Shown piece by piece: positions 9,120 through 16,555 of a stretch of 64,000 nt of DNA (position 1 is its first letter; each line of letters starts with the position of its first letter). Source of the stretch: Halothece sp. PCC 7418 (GTDB lineage Bacteria; Cyanobacteriota; Cyanobacteriia; Cyanobacteriales; Rubidibacteraceae); the NCBI RefSeq assembly GCF_000317635.1, contig NC_019779.1, positions 2,728,001 to 2,792,000 of the forward strand. The letters are read 5' to 3'. Made by a program: the position numbers and the translations under genes. The notes below the pieces were generated by a model, which was not told the origin of the DNA, did no database searches, and saw only the letters and a program-made list of their open reading frames with translations.

Positions 9120-9195
9120 ATTCATTTCAGCACCCTGAAAGCCCCGTCTATCATGCGAAGCAACGTTTGGAATCCACGCGATTTTAATCCGTGGA
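9105..9195 (+). ncRNA. Putative omega RNA / right end of the TnpB element
   Basis: Starting within the last five codons of tnpB, GGGGCT (9105-9110) pairs with AGCCCC (9140-9145) around an inner stem GTGCTGAA/TTCAGCAC. GTC and a short AT-rich imperfect hairpin (CCACG...CGTGG, about 9172-9195) follow. TnpB omega RNAs are known to overlap the 3' end of tnpB and to end with the guide taken from the flank. The inner stem differs from the left and 18.7-kb copies yet still pairs, which supports an RNA structure. The guide boundary cannot be fixed from one copy. Confidence 0.55.
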
Positions 9196-9199
9196 GAGT

Positions 9200-11170
9200 T
9201 CAATTCGTCAACCGAGTTAAAACTTGGTTAGACCGCTCAATAAACTGTTGCATTCCTTCCGCATCAAAGGCTTTTTGTGCCATTAACGCCAAGTCATACA
9301 CATGACGACACATCATTTTAGCGAACTCACTGGAAGAGGACTCACCTGTACTGCTTTGAATAATTCCCCCTTGATTGAGTTTAACCAGATTTTGAATGAG
9401 AGGATGAGCCGTATTCACCACTAAAACGTGCTGATCGGGGAATTGCATCGACTGTTGTTGCATTAATGCAGTCATTTCCTGCATCCGTCGCATGGCTTCG
9501 GGTAAGAGTACCATTGCTGGGGGTGCATTTTGCGGATCATCCGATTTAATCGCTTGGGTTTTAATATTCACATTGGAGTTATTAATCGCACTTTCAAATA
9601 ACTCTTTCACCACTTCATTCCGCGTTTTATTGGTCTGCGGATCAACAATTTCTCCCCCTTGATCATTCTCGACTAAAGTGTCATCTAATTCGGCATCAAC
9701 ACGGGTAAATTGCAGGTTAGAATACTCCTGTTCTAAGAAGGGAATGAAGTAATTATTATCAATAAACGAGTCCATGAACAAGACTTCTAAGCCTTGATTT
9801 TTGTACAGTTCCACATAGGTGCTTTGGGTAGAAGGATCTGTACAGTAGAAAACTCGATTTTCATGTTTTTCTTTATTCCGTTCCAGATAGTCTTTCAGGG
9901 TGGTGTAATAATACCCGTTTTCGTCAGTGGCGTTTTCAGTGGGGGTTGCATCTTCCCACTCATCTCCCCCTTCTTTTTGCACTTCCACTTGTGGAGTATC
10001 ACTCCCTAAATCGGCACTACTGCGGAAGATAATAATGTCTTCCACTTGTTTCTTGAATTTCTCATCTCGGAGCGCACCGTACTTAACAAAAGTTCCCAAA
10101 TCTTGCCAACTATTGATATATTTTTTGGGATTATCTTCGTAAAGGGATTTGAGGCGATCGCCAATTTTTTTCGTAATATAATCAGCAATCCGACGAACCG
10201 TGCGGTTAGCCGTTAACGCACTCCGCGAGACATTTAAGGGAATATCAGGGCTGTCAATCACTCCGCGCAAGGGTAACAAGAACTCGGGAATAATTTCCTC
10301 ACAGTTGTCACTGACAAAAACTTGGTTACAGAACAGTTTAATGTGTCCCCGACTGACATCAACATCGGGTTTTAATTTCGGGAAATAGAGGATTCCAGTG
10401 AGGAGAAACGGATAGTCGGTATTCAGGTGAACCCAGAGTAAGGGATCTTCTTGATAGGGATATAAATAACGATAAAATTCGAGATAGTCTTCGTCGGTTA
10501 AGTCGCGAGGAGATTCTTTCCAAATAGCCCGTTGACGATTAATTGCTTCTCCTTCTAATTTAATGGGAACGGGCATAAAATCGCAGTAGGTTTTGACTAA
10601 CTGGCGAATCCGTTGTTGTTCGGCGTATTCTTTTTCTTCTTCTAAAAGCGTAACGGTAATGGTGGTTCCGCGAGTTTTGCGATCCGACGCTTCTAAGGTA
10701 AATTGGGGAGAACCGTCACAACTCCAATGAACGGGCTCTGCTCCTTCTTTATAAGATAACGTATCAATTTCCACCTTTTCCGCAACCATGAAACAGGAAT
10801 AAAACCCTAAGCCAAAATGACCAATGAGTTGGTTGGCGCTATCTTGATATTTTTGAATGAAGTCTTCCGCACTGGAAAACGCAACTTGGTTAATGTATTT
10901 TTTGATTTCATCGGCGGTCATCCCAATCCCATTATCAGAGACCGAAATTTGTCGTTTTCCTTGATCGAGATGAATTTTAATTTCGGGTTCACCCACATCC
11001 TCTTTCATCTCCCCAGAAAGGGATGCCATTTTTACTTTGCTAATCGCATCAACGGCGTTAGAAATTAATTCCCGTAAGAAGATTTCGTGGTTGGTGTAGA
11101 GAGATTTCTTGATAATGGGGAAAATATTTTCACTATGAATCGTGATTTTCCCTTGTTCTAATACAGTCAT
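9200..11170 (-). CDS. htpG: Molecular chaperone HtpG (Hsp90)
   Basis: ATP-driven Hsp90 chaperone. It has the GHKL nucleotide site near the N-terminus (ELISNAVDAISK, DNGIGM, IGHFGLGFYSCFMV), the middle domain with the RGVIDSPDIPLNVSR catalytic-loop segment, and a C-terminal dimerisation part. The 656-aa length is normal for cyanobacteria. It is complete, and the neighbouring TnpB element has inserted right beside its stop codon without changing the reading frame. The 317-bp upstream region (11171-11487) has HIP1-like repeats at 11217-11230 but no sure promoter or CIRCE element. Confidence 0.97.
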   Translation of the reverse strand: MTVLEQGKITIHSENIFPIIKKSLYTNHEIFLRELISNAVDAISKVKMASLSGEMKEDVGEPEIKIHLDQGKRQISVSDNGIGMTADEIKKYINQVAFSSAEDFIQKYQDSANQLIGHFGLGFYSCFMVAEKVEIDTLSYKEGAEPVHWSCDGSPQFTLEASDRKTRGTTITVTLLEEEKEYAEQQRIRQLVKTYCDFMPVPIKLEGEAINRQRAIWKESPRDLTDEDYLEFYRYLYPYQEDPLLWVHLNTDYPFLLTGILYFPKLKPDVDVSRGHIKLFCNQVFVSDNCEEIIPEFLLPLRGVIDSPDIPLNVSRSALTANRTVRRIADYITKKIGDRLKSLYEDNPKKYINSWQDLGTFVKYGALRDEKFKKQVEDIIIFRSSADLGSDTPQVEVQKEGGDEWEDATPTENATDENGYYYTTLKDYLERNKEKHENRVFYCTDPSTQSTYVELYKNQGLEVLFMDSFIDNNYFIPFLEQEYSNLQFTRVDAELDDTLVENDQGGEIVDPQTNKTRNEVVKELFESAINNSNVNIKTQAIKSDDPQNAPPAMVLLPEAMRRMQEMTALMQQQSMQFPDQHVLVVNTAHPLIQNLVKLNQGGIIQSSTGESSSSEFAKMMCRHVYDLALMAQKAFDAEGMQQFIERSNQVLTRLTN

Positions 11171-11487
11171 AGGATTTCTTTTAGCTTTACAGTTAACGTC
11201 ATATCCAAATTGTGCGCGATCGCGCGATCATCGCAAATCCCAAATTTCCGTGCTTTGATCATTCGGGTTTCCCTACTTAGGAATGAAAGAATGGGTTAAC
11301 CGTTAATGTTCGTTTCTCTGAAAGTGCGCGATACCTACGGCTCGGTCTCCGACCTACGTGCTTCTGAAAGCTCCATCTGTGGAATGGTATAGGATCAATT
11401 TTGATCAATCTCTTTACAAAGAAGGACAGAAAACAGAATCCAGAAAATGGATCAAGATCAGGATAGGGGAGAGTAATGAGAGAAGGA

Positions 11488-11582
11488 TGTTGAAAATTAT
11501 TTGGTCTGATTACTTACAATATCGCGCTCAGGTAAGAGGGTTCAACCTAAACAAGAATGGGAGATTTGAGATCAATGAATAA
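11488..11582 (+). pseudogene. Internally deleted DUF4258-like (toxin-side) remnant
   Basis: A 31-codon ORF with a GAGAAGG ribosome-binding site encodes MLKIIWSDYLQYRAQVRGF...NGRFEINE. The first part resembles the N-terminus, and the last 8 residues the C-terminus (a GRFxxxE ending), of a roughly 90-aa cyanobacterial family that I recall paired with DUF2283 proteins. The middle is missing, so it is probably an internal deletion. Its stop overlaps the start of the DUF2283 gene, as in intact pairs. The family call rests on memory. Confidence 0.5.
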
Positions 11583-11934
11583 CTCAAAAATGGCATATTT
11601 TGCTCAGGAAGACATTCTGCACTTAATGATTTCCGACGAACCTGAAGCGGATAGTCGCGAAATTAGTCCCAATATCACAGCAGAACTTAATGAAGCAGGA
11701 GAGTTGATTGGCGTTGAAATTCTTCAGGCAAGCTCGTTTATCAAAGATACAATTTTAGAATTAGTGCAAGCTCAGTTGTTTGAAATGACTGGATCAGATG
11801 GAAAAGTTGGCGCGGACTCCGCCTCAAAAAAATTGGCTATTCGCATCGGTGAGCAATACAGATTATATAGACTCTGCTATCTTCAGAAATGTCGCCAACT
11901 TAATCATTGTGATTTTGAAGGTGATAGTTTATGA
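11575..11934 (+). CDS. DUF2283-like protein with an altered C-terminus
   Basis: Residues about 5-60 (MAYFAQEDILHLMISDEPEA, ISPNITAELNEAGELIGVEIL) match the compact DUF2283 fold, usually the partner of a small toxin-like gene. After ILELVQAQLFEM the sequence runs on for about 45 residues that are Cys/Leu-rich and unlike the family, ending in CDFEGDSL. That tail probably comes from readthrough into foreign or rearranged DNA. The last bases hold one copy of the direct repeat that flanks the retron. Start taken as ATG 11575, overlapping the upstream remnant. Confidence 0.6.
   Translation: MNNSKMAYFAQEDILHLMISDEPEADSREISPNITAELNEAGELIGVEILQASSFIKDTILELVQAQLFEMTGSDGKVGADSASKKLAIRIGEQYRLYRLCYLQKCRQLNHCDFEGDSL
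11909..11931. repeat. Left copy of the 23-bp imperfect direct repeat flanking the retron
   Basis: The sequence is close to GTNATTTTGAAGGTNATNGTTTA and matches 20 of 23 bases of 16498-16520 in the same orientation. It ends 9 bp before the a1 strand of the retron RNA. It could be an attachment-site-like or target duplication made when the island inserted, or a chance remnant of duplicated coding sequence. Confidence 0.5.
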
Positions 11935-11936
11935 TT

Positions 11937-12087
11937 GAGGATAGTCACTTGCGGGATAAGTATTGATTTCCGTTGTTGATCCTGCGACGGTGTATTTTAC
12001 GGTCAGCTTTACACAACCAATCGTGGTTTTGTTATTTATTGGCTTTTCGCAAGCATAAGCGAGAATATACCCGCAAGTGATTATCTC
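11937..12087 (+). ncRNA. Retron msr-msd-like RNA
   Basis: Directly upstream of the reverse transcriptase, ATAGTCACTTGCGGG (11941-11955) pairs over 15 bp (one G-U) with CCCGCAAGTGATTAT (12070-12084). This is the a1/a2 inverted repeat that brackets every retron RNA. Between them are a 7-bp hairpin (11970-11990, CCGTTGT/GCGACGG), a weaker CCAAT/ATTGG stem (12017-12042) and a hairpin TTTTCGC/GCGAGAA (12044-12065). These fit an msr followed by a short msd. The RT start is 45 bp downstream. The branching G and the exact msd ends cannot be assigned by eye. Confidence 0.75.
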
Positions 12088-12131
12088 TTATTGACCCCCC
12101 TGATATCAGTGCAGTTTCGAGGAAATGTAAG

Positions 12132-13256
12132 ATGGTAATTAACTTACCACAGGGACAACTAATCGAGAAAAAGCGTTCTAAGAGAGAACAAAAAAGCTCT
12201 CTTTTGCTTTTGAAAAAAAGTCCTGAAGAGTTACGCACCAAGTTTTTTGAGTTAAATAGTCCTCGTGATGTTGCGAAACTGTTAGGAATTTCCTATGGTC
12301 GTTTGGTTTACCATATTTATATCGTTTCAGAAGCTAATCGTTACAAAACATTTGAAATCCCCAAACGATCTGGAGGTGTTCGCCAGATATCAACGCCAAG
12401 AACAGCATTGAAAATTATTCAATGGAAACTCAACCAAGTGTTGCAAGCCGTCTATAAACCGAAACCCTCTGCACATGGTTTTGTTCCTAATAAAAATATT
12501 GTTACGAATGCCCAAGCCCATTCCAAAAAACGTTATGTTCTCAATTTAGACTTAAAAGACTTTTTTCCCTCCGTTAATTTTGGTCGGGTTCGGGGAATGT
12601 TTATGGGAACTCCCTATAGTTTAAATGCCAATGTAGCGACAGTATTGGCTCAAATTTGCTGCCATAATAACCAACTTCCCCAAGGCGCACCCACTTCTCC
12701 GATAATTACAAATATGATTTGCGCGAAAATGGATAGCCAGTTACAGCATTTAGCAAAAAGTTGTAAAGCTACTTATACCCGATACGCTGATGATATTACA
12801 TTTTCAACAACCTTAAAACAATTTCCTGAGTCTTTAGCAAGAGTCATCACAGAAGAAGGAGAAGAAAGAGTTATTTTAGGAGAGCCTTTGCTGGGAATTA
12901 TTGCTGAAAATGGTTTTGAAGTTAATGAACAAAAAATTAGATTACAAACCAAGGGAAATCATCAAGAAGTAACAGGGTTAACAACTAACCAGTTTCCGAA
13001 TGTTGACCGTCGTTTTGTCCGTCAAATTCGAGCGATGCTTCATGCTTGGCAGAAATTTGGCTTAGAAGCAGCAGAAGCAGAACATCGGGAAAGGTATAGA
13101 AATAAAGCAAACTTTCCAGGAAAAAGTGAATCTAATTTTAAGGAGGTACTTCGAGGAAAAATAGAATTTATTGGAATGGTTAAAGGGAGAAATAATGAAA
13201 TATACCAAAAATATTTACAGTGGTATGTAAAGTTATTAAAATTTGGTAGTAATTAA
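12132..13256 (+). CDS. Retron reverse transcriptase
   Basis: The 374-aa RT reverse-transcribes the upstream msr-msd RNA into multicopy single-stranded DNA. Visible motifs are RT1 LNLDLKDFFPSV (D140), the LPQGAPTSP block (182-190) and the catalytic YADD (218-221). The two retron-specific signatures are also there: NAQAH at 126-130 (NAXXH, region X) and VTG at 280-282 (region Y). The first 60 residues form a basic helical N-terminus with an HTH-like stretch (PRDVAKLLGISYGRL). A GAGG ribosome-binding site precedes the ATG. No maturase or protease is fused. The next two genes follow at 16 and 23 bp spacing, making one operon. Base composition is much more AT-rich than the flanking genes. Confidence 0.93.
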   Translation: MVINLPQGQLIEKKRSKREQKSSLLLLKKSPEELRTKFFELNSPRDVAKLLGISYGRLVYHIYIVSEANRYKTFEIPKRSGGVRQISTPRTALKIIQWKLNQVLQAVYKPKPSAHGFVPNKNIVTNAQAHSKKRYVLNLDLKDFFPSVNFGRVRGMFMGTPYSLNANVATVLAQICCHNNQLPQGAPTSPIITNMICAKMDSQLQHLAKSCKATYTRYADDITFSTTLKQFPESLARVITEEGEERVILGEPLLGIIAENGFEVNEQKIRLQTKGNHQEVTGLTTNQFPNVDRRFVRQIRAMLHAWQKFGLEAAEAEHRERYRNKANFPGKSESNFKEVLRGKIEFIGMVKGRNNEIYQKYLQWYVKLLKFGSN

Positions 13257-13272
13257 ATAATTAAATTGTTTT

Positions 13273-14007
13273 ATGTCTAACTTAAACAGAATTAACAAGA
13301 GCAATATTAAAAATAGATACCAAGAGTTACTTAAAGATATTAGTAATTCTGTTGATGTAATTATCTTATTACAAGGTATATTAAGCAGCCAAGTTGTTAC
13401 TGATGTTACCGTATCAGATTTAAGTAAAAGTTTAACTCAAAATAGTCAATCCTATTCGGATCAAGTTAAGCAATGCTACATTGATTACTCTGATATTAAG
13501 GATGATGTATTTAGGAAGCAACTAGAAAAAGATAGTCAAGTGATGTTGAAAGCGAAAATTAACAATGATTTTGAACAATATTGTCAATGCGCCTGCTTAC
13601 AAATAGAAGCTGCTCTTGAATACTTTACAAAAATCAAGCCTGAGATTTATAAAAAATTTCTTGATGAAGATGATTATTATAAAGATAAAGATATAAGGTT
13701 TTTTAATAAAAAAGCAGCTTATGATTTTTGGTATGAAGAAACCTATAAAAAGAAAAGAGCGATAAATGACTCAAATTATAATAATATCTTATATATTATG
13801 AACATTAGAGATGCAGCAAGCCATAGAACACTAGGTCATGTTTCCTTTGAAGAGAAATTAGGAAAAGTTATACCTAAAAAAAAAGACCCTGAAAAAGAAA
13901 AAACTTACTTTGATTATGTAATAGATTTCTACAAAGAGCATGACTTTGCATTAGTGAAAAGAAGAACTGAAAATCTGGTAAGAAATATACTTATTAACCA
14001 GTTTTAG
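13273..14007 (+). CDS. HEPN-like protein in the retron operon
   Basis: A 244-aa all-helical protein with no signal or membrane segment. It has the helix CQCACLQIEAALEYFTKI (about 104-121), typical of the first helix of HEPN domains, and RDAASH at 179-184. The latter fits the HEPN Rx4-6H active-site motif with a polar residue after the Arg. HEPN proteins are often ribonucleases or toxins in defence and toxin-antitoxin systems, so this could be the toxic effector or a partner of the downstream gene. That is inference. The C-terminus is Lys/Glu-rich. It lies 16 bp after the RT gene. Confidence 0.55.
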   Translation: MSNLNRINKSNIKNRYQELLKDISNSVDVIILLQGILSSQVVTDVTVSDLSKSLTQNSQSYSDQVKQCYIDYSDIKDDVFRKQLEKDSQVMLKAKINNDFEQYCQCACLQIEAALEYFTKIKPEIYKKFLDEDDYYKDKDIRFFNKKAAYDFWYEETYKKKRAINDSNYNNILYIMNIRDAASHRTLGHVSFEEKLGKVIPKKKDPEKEKTYFDYVIDFYKEHDFALVKRRTENLVRNILINQF

Positions 14008-14030
14008 TAATTAAAATTCAATTTAAAATA

Positions 14031-16460
14031 ATGAGAGAAGGAAAAATTATATGGTTTGGTGGTTTTAACCATAAGACTAACAAAAATAATAATTATGGTT
14101 TTTTATCTGATCCAGAGGAAGGAGACATATATTTCTGCAAATCTGAAATCGTATTAGAAGAAGACTTATTATTTCTAGAGCAAGATGCTGAGAATAGGAA
14201 GAAAGGTCAAGGGATAATTGTCAACTATCAATTAAAATATAATCAACGTAAAAAGAAAGAATATGCTTCTCAAGTCAGACTAAAAAGAGTTATTGATTTT
14301 TACCCGCCTTATGATACTCAAATAAAAGAATTGTATGTTCGCTTTCTGAGCTTCAAAAAATATGAACCCATTAGAGATTTAAGTCCTAACCTAGTGGAAG
14401 ATCGAGAAAGAATTAAGAACTTTGCCAAAAACTTAAGCATAGAAGATTTTATAAAATTGACGCGATATTTGATCCGCGAAGAAGCTGATCAAAATATTCC
14501 AGAAATCCTACAGTATTTTATTGACACTCAAAAAAATTATCAAGATGCGGAAAGTATTATTAATCAACTGTTTATTCGTTATCCTATCTATTTGAACTAC
14601 TGTTCACACTATTTAGAGAGATTAACCAATGACTCCTTACTAGATATTGCTTCAAATTCTTCATTTGCAGATGTTAGTTTAGATTTCACTAATTCTATTC
14701 TAGAGCGACTCATTGATTTGAGAGAAGATAACTTCTTTCAAATACATCAACTTAACCATCATTTTTTATCCGTACTGGCTCAAGAAAGTAAGTATTGGAA
14801 CTACCTATCACTTGAAGAATTAACTTACTTGTATAGTAAGCAAAAACAGAATATTAATCAAACTGATTCCTATAGTTTCTTGGAAGTGGTTATAGAAAAA
14901 CTTGAAGAAGGGGAAACTGTAGATACTCAGGTTTGGAAAACCATAGATATACTTAAAGATTGTGTAGAATATCACGGTAAACTTTGGAATATAGCACCAG
15001 ATTTTATTAAAGTCGATATGATACGACAACGCTACCAAAAGTTTTTACAAATAGTAGATGATTGGAAAAATTATGAGCCAAAAGATGCTGAAACCATTAA
15101 AGTAAACTGCAACACAGCCTATGACTTTACAACATCAGATGAAACTTTGGCTATGGAATGGGCTGAAGATGGGATAACACAAGCATCTAATTTTACTAAA
15201 AGTACCATGTTTTCGGCGCGTGGAGCAGAAAAAGCCGCAATTGACCACTATCAAAAAAGAGGTTATCAAGTTAAAGATACTGCAATACAACAAGTAGAAG
15301 GATCATCTCAAGAGTGGAAATTGTATGATATTGAAGTCAAGAAGACAAATCAAATAAAATGTATAGATGTTAAAAATGCAAGAAGCTCCTATAGTAACAA
15401 TAATCGCTTTAGTGAATTTTGCGTTCCCAAATTTAAGAAACGAGAGAATGATGAGGATGTAATTATTCTAGGGGTTTTTTCGCCCTATTTTTCTAGTTTT
15501 CCAGTTCCTGAAAGATATATCAATGGTAAAAGTATCAGAATTTTAGGTGAAGTAACGGAACTTTTGTTGAAACAACTTCAAGAACGCTGTAGAAAGTTAT
15601 ATTCTCAACTAGAAATCACCATCAAACGAGAGAGTAAATATAAAAAGAATTATCTTTCTGAATATATACCAATTTGGGCTTTTGACTTTGACGAAGAATT
15701 TTATAGCGAAAGAATACAAATAGAGGAAAGATTTAGAAATCTAAGTTCAGATGAAATTCCTCCCTTATCAGAGCTAAAACTGCTTCAATTATCTCCATTG
15801 TCTCTTGCTTTATCTTCCAACCTGAATTTTCCTGATTCTTGGAAACAGGAGTTAACCATTTCTGAGCTTCGTTTTGCTAAAACCTTAAGAAGTTTAGTAG
15901 GTGCAGATGAAACTGATACCAATCATGAAGAAGTACCAGTAGTTAAACTATCTCATATCTTCCTAGCAGTTTTGACTCACTTTCTTGAAAACTGTCTCAA
16001 TCACGATTCTAGTTTTTCTCCTACAATCTATAGGAAGATACTTTTTACTGACTCTCCCAGCACAATGGGAGTTTATGATCCAATTTCATTTATTGAGAGT
16101 ATCTGTAATATTTTAGAAACGGTTTGGAATAATTGCAGAGATGAATTACTGAGTTTTAGTTACTTTAAGTTCGACTCTAGAGGATTACTTCGAGGTAAAG
16201 AAAGAGGAACAGGAATATATAAAACAATACTAGCTTATTGTGGAGGTTGGCTCAAAGATGATCGCAAAGGAATCAATGTTCCTTGTGGAAACGAACCCCT
16301 ATATATTGGTCATCAAAAGACCTGTCCCCGTTGTCAAAAGTTAATTTGTGAAAAATGTGGATATTGTCAGAAAGGTTGTCCTGGAGATCCAAATCTAGAT
16401 ATTGAACCATATAATGATAGCTTAGGAAGAAGCTCGACTTCAGGAACATGGTGGCTTTGA
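14031..16460 (+). CDS. Cold-shock-domain / PD-(D/E)XK nuclease-like / zinc-finger protein in the retron operon
   Basis: An 809-aa protein. Residues 1 to about 88 resemble a cold-shock (OB-fold) domain: GKIIWFGGF, NYGFLSD, DIYFCKSEI. A long helical region follows (about 90-370). Residues 395-485 fit a PD-(D/E)XK nuclease core: E400 in a helix (ARGAEKAAIDHYQKRGYQV), D433 in LYDIEV, then D446-V-K448 in CIDVKNAR. The last 60 residues hold a Cys cluster (C765, C768, C773, C776, C779, C783, with C752 nearby) that looks like zinc binding. The layout suggests a nucleic-acid-sensing nuclease effector of the retron; cold-shock-domain proteins are known beside some retrons. Function is inferred, not shown. 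Confidence 0.6.
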   Translation: MREGKIIWFGGFNHKTNKNNNYGFLSDPEEGDIYFCKSEIVLEEDLLFLEQDAENRKKGQGIIVNYQLKYNQRKKKEYASQVRLKRVIDFYPPYDTQIKELYVRFLSFKKYEPIRDLSPNLVEDRERIKNFAKNLSIEDFIKLTRYLIREEADQNIPEILQYFIDTQKNYQDAESIINQLFIRYPIYLNYCSHYLERLTNDSLLDIASNSSFADVSLDFTNSILERLIDLREDNFFQIHQLNHHFLSVLAQESKYWNYLSLEELTYLYSKQKQNINQTDSYSFLEVVIEKLEEGETVDTQVWKTIDILKDCVEYHGKLWNIAPDFIKVDMIRQRYQKFLQIVDDWKNYEPKDAETIKVNCNTAYDFTTSDETLAMEWAEDGITQASNFTKSTMFSARGAEKAAIDHYQKRGYQVKDTAIQQVEGSSQEWKLYDIEVKKTNQIKCIDVKNARSSYSNNNRFSEFCVPKFKKRENDEDVIILGVFSPYFSSFPVPERYINGKSIRILGEVTELLLKQLQERCRKLYSQLEITIKRESKYKKNYLSEYIPIWAFDFDEEFYSERIQIEERFRNLSSDEIPPLSELKLLQLSPLSLALSSNLNFPDSWKQELTISELRFAKTLRSLVGADETDTNHEEVPVVKLSHIFLAVLTHFLENCLNHDSSFSPTIYRKILFTDSPSTMGVYDPISFIESICNILETVWNNCRDELLSFSYFKFDSRGLLRGKERGTGIYKTILAYCGGWLKDDRKGINVPCGNEPLYIGHQKTCPRCQKLICEKCGYCQKGCPGDPNLDIEPYNDSLGRSSTSGTWWL

Positions 16461-16497
16461 AAGAACGTAAAATGATTGTCCTTCGCGCCATTTATGT

Positions 16498-16520
16498 AGT
16501 CATTTTGAAGGTTATCGTTT
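16498..16520. repeat. Right copy of the 23-bp imperfect direct repeat flanking the retron
   Basis: Matches 11909-11931 at 20 of 23 positions in the same orientation. It lies 38 bp after the stop of the last retron gene. Together the two copies bracket the RNA and all three genes, with nothing else inside. Confidence 0.5.
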
Positions 16521-16555
16521 AGAGTGGTAAGGCTGGTATCTTGAGGGGTGGAGTT

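Larger units (their letters stand above)
7518..9198. mobile_element. TnpB (IS200/IS605-related) element without tnpA
   Basis: The element holds tnpB on the plus strand, a divergent 50-aa ribbon-helix-helix gene on the minus strand, and at both ends a related hairpin scaffold in inverted orientation (7548-7590 minus, 9105-9148 plus). Each scaffold consists of an outer GGGGCT/AGCCCC stem around an inner GTGC.../...GCAC hairpin, followed by GTC and a variable palindrome. No Y1 transposase (tnpA) is present, so movement would need help from another element. The right end stops within a few bases of the htpG stop codon. The exact borders are estimated from where the similarity with the solo copy at 18.7 kb ends. 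Confidence 0.7.

Noticed and set aside
11358-11487. 74-aa ORF with a 5' extension upstream of the DUF4258-like remnant
   Set aside because: The first 43 codons show no family similarity, and a good ribosome-binding site precedes the internal ATG.
12132-13256. Group II intron maturase or other non-retron RT
   Set aside because: The protein lacks the maturase and thumb length of intron RTs and has the retron NAXXH and VTG motifs plus an a1/a2 RNA upstream.
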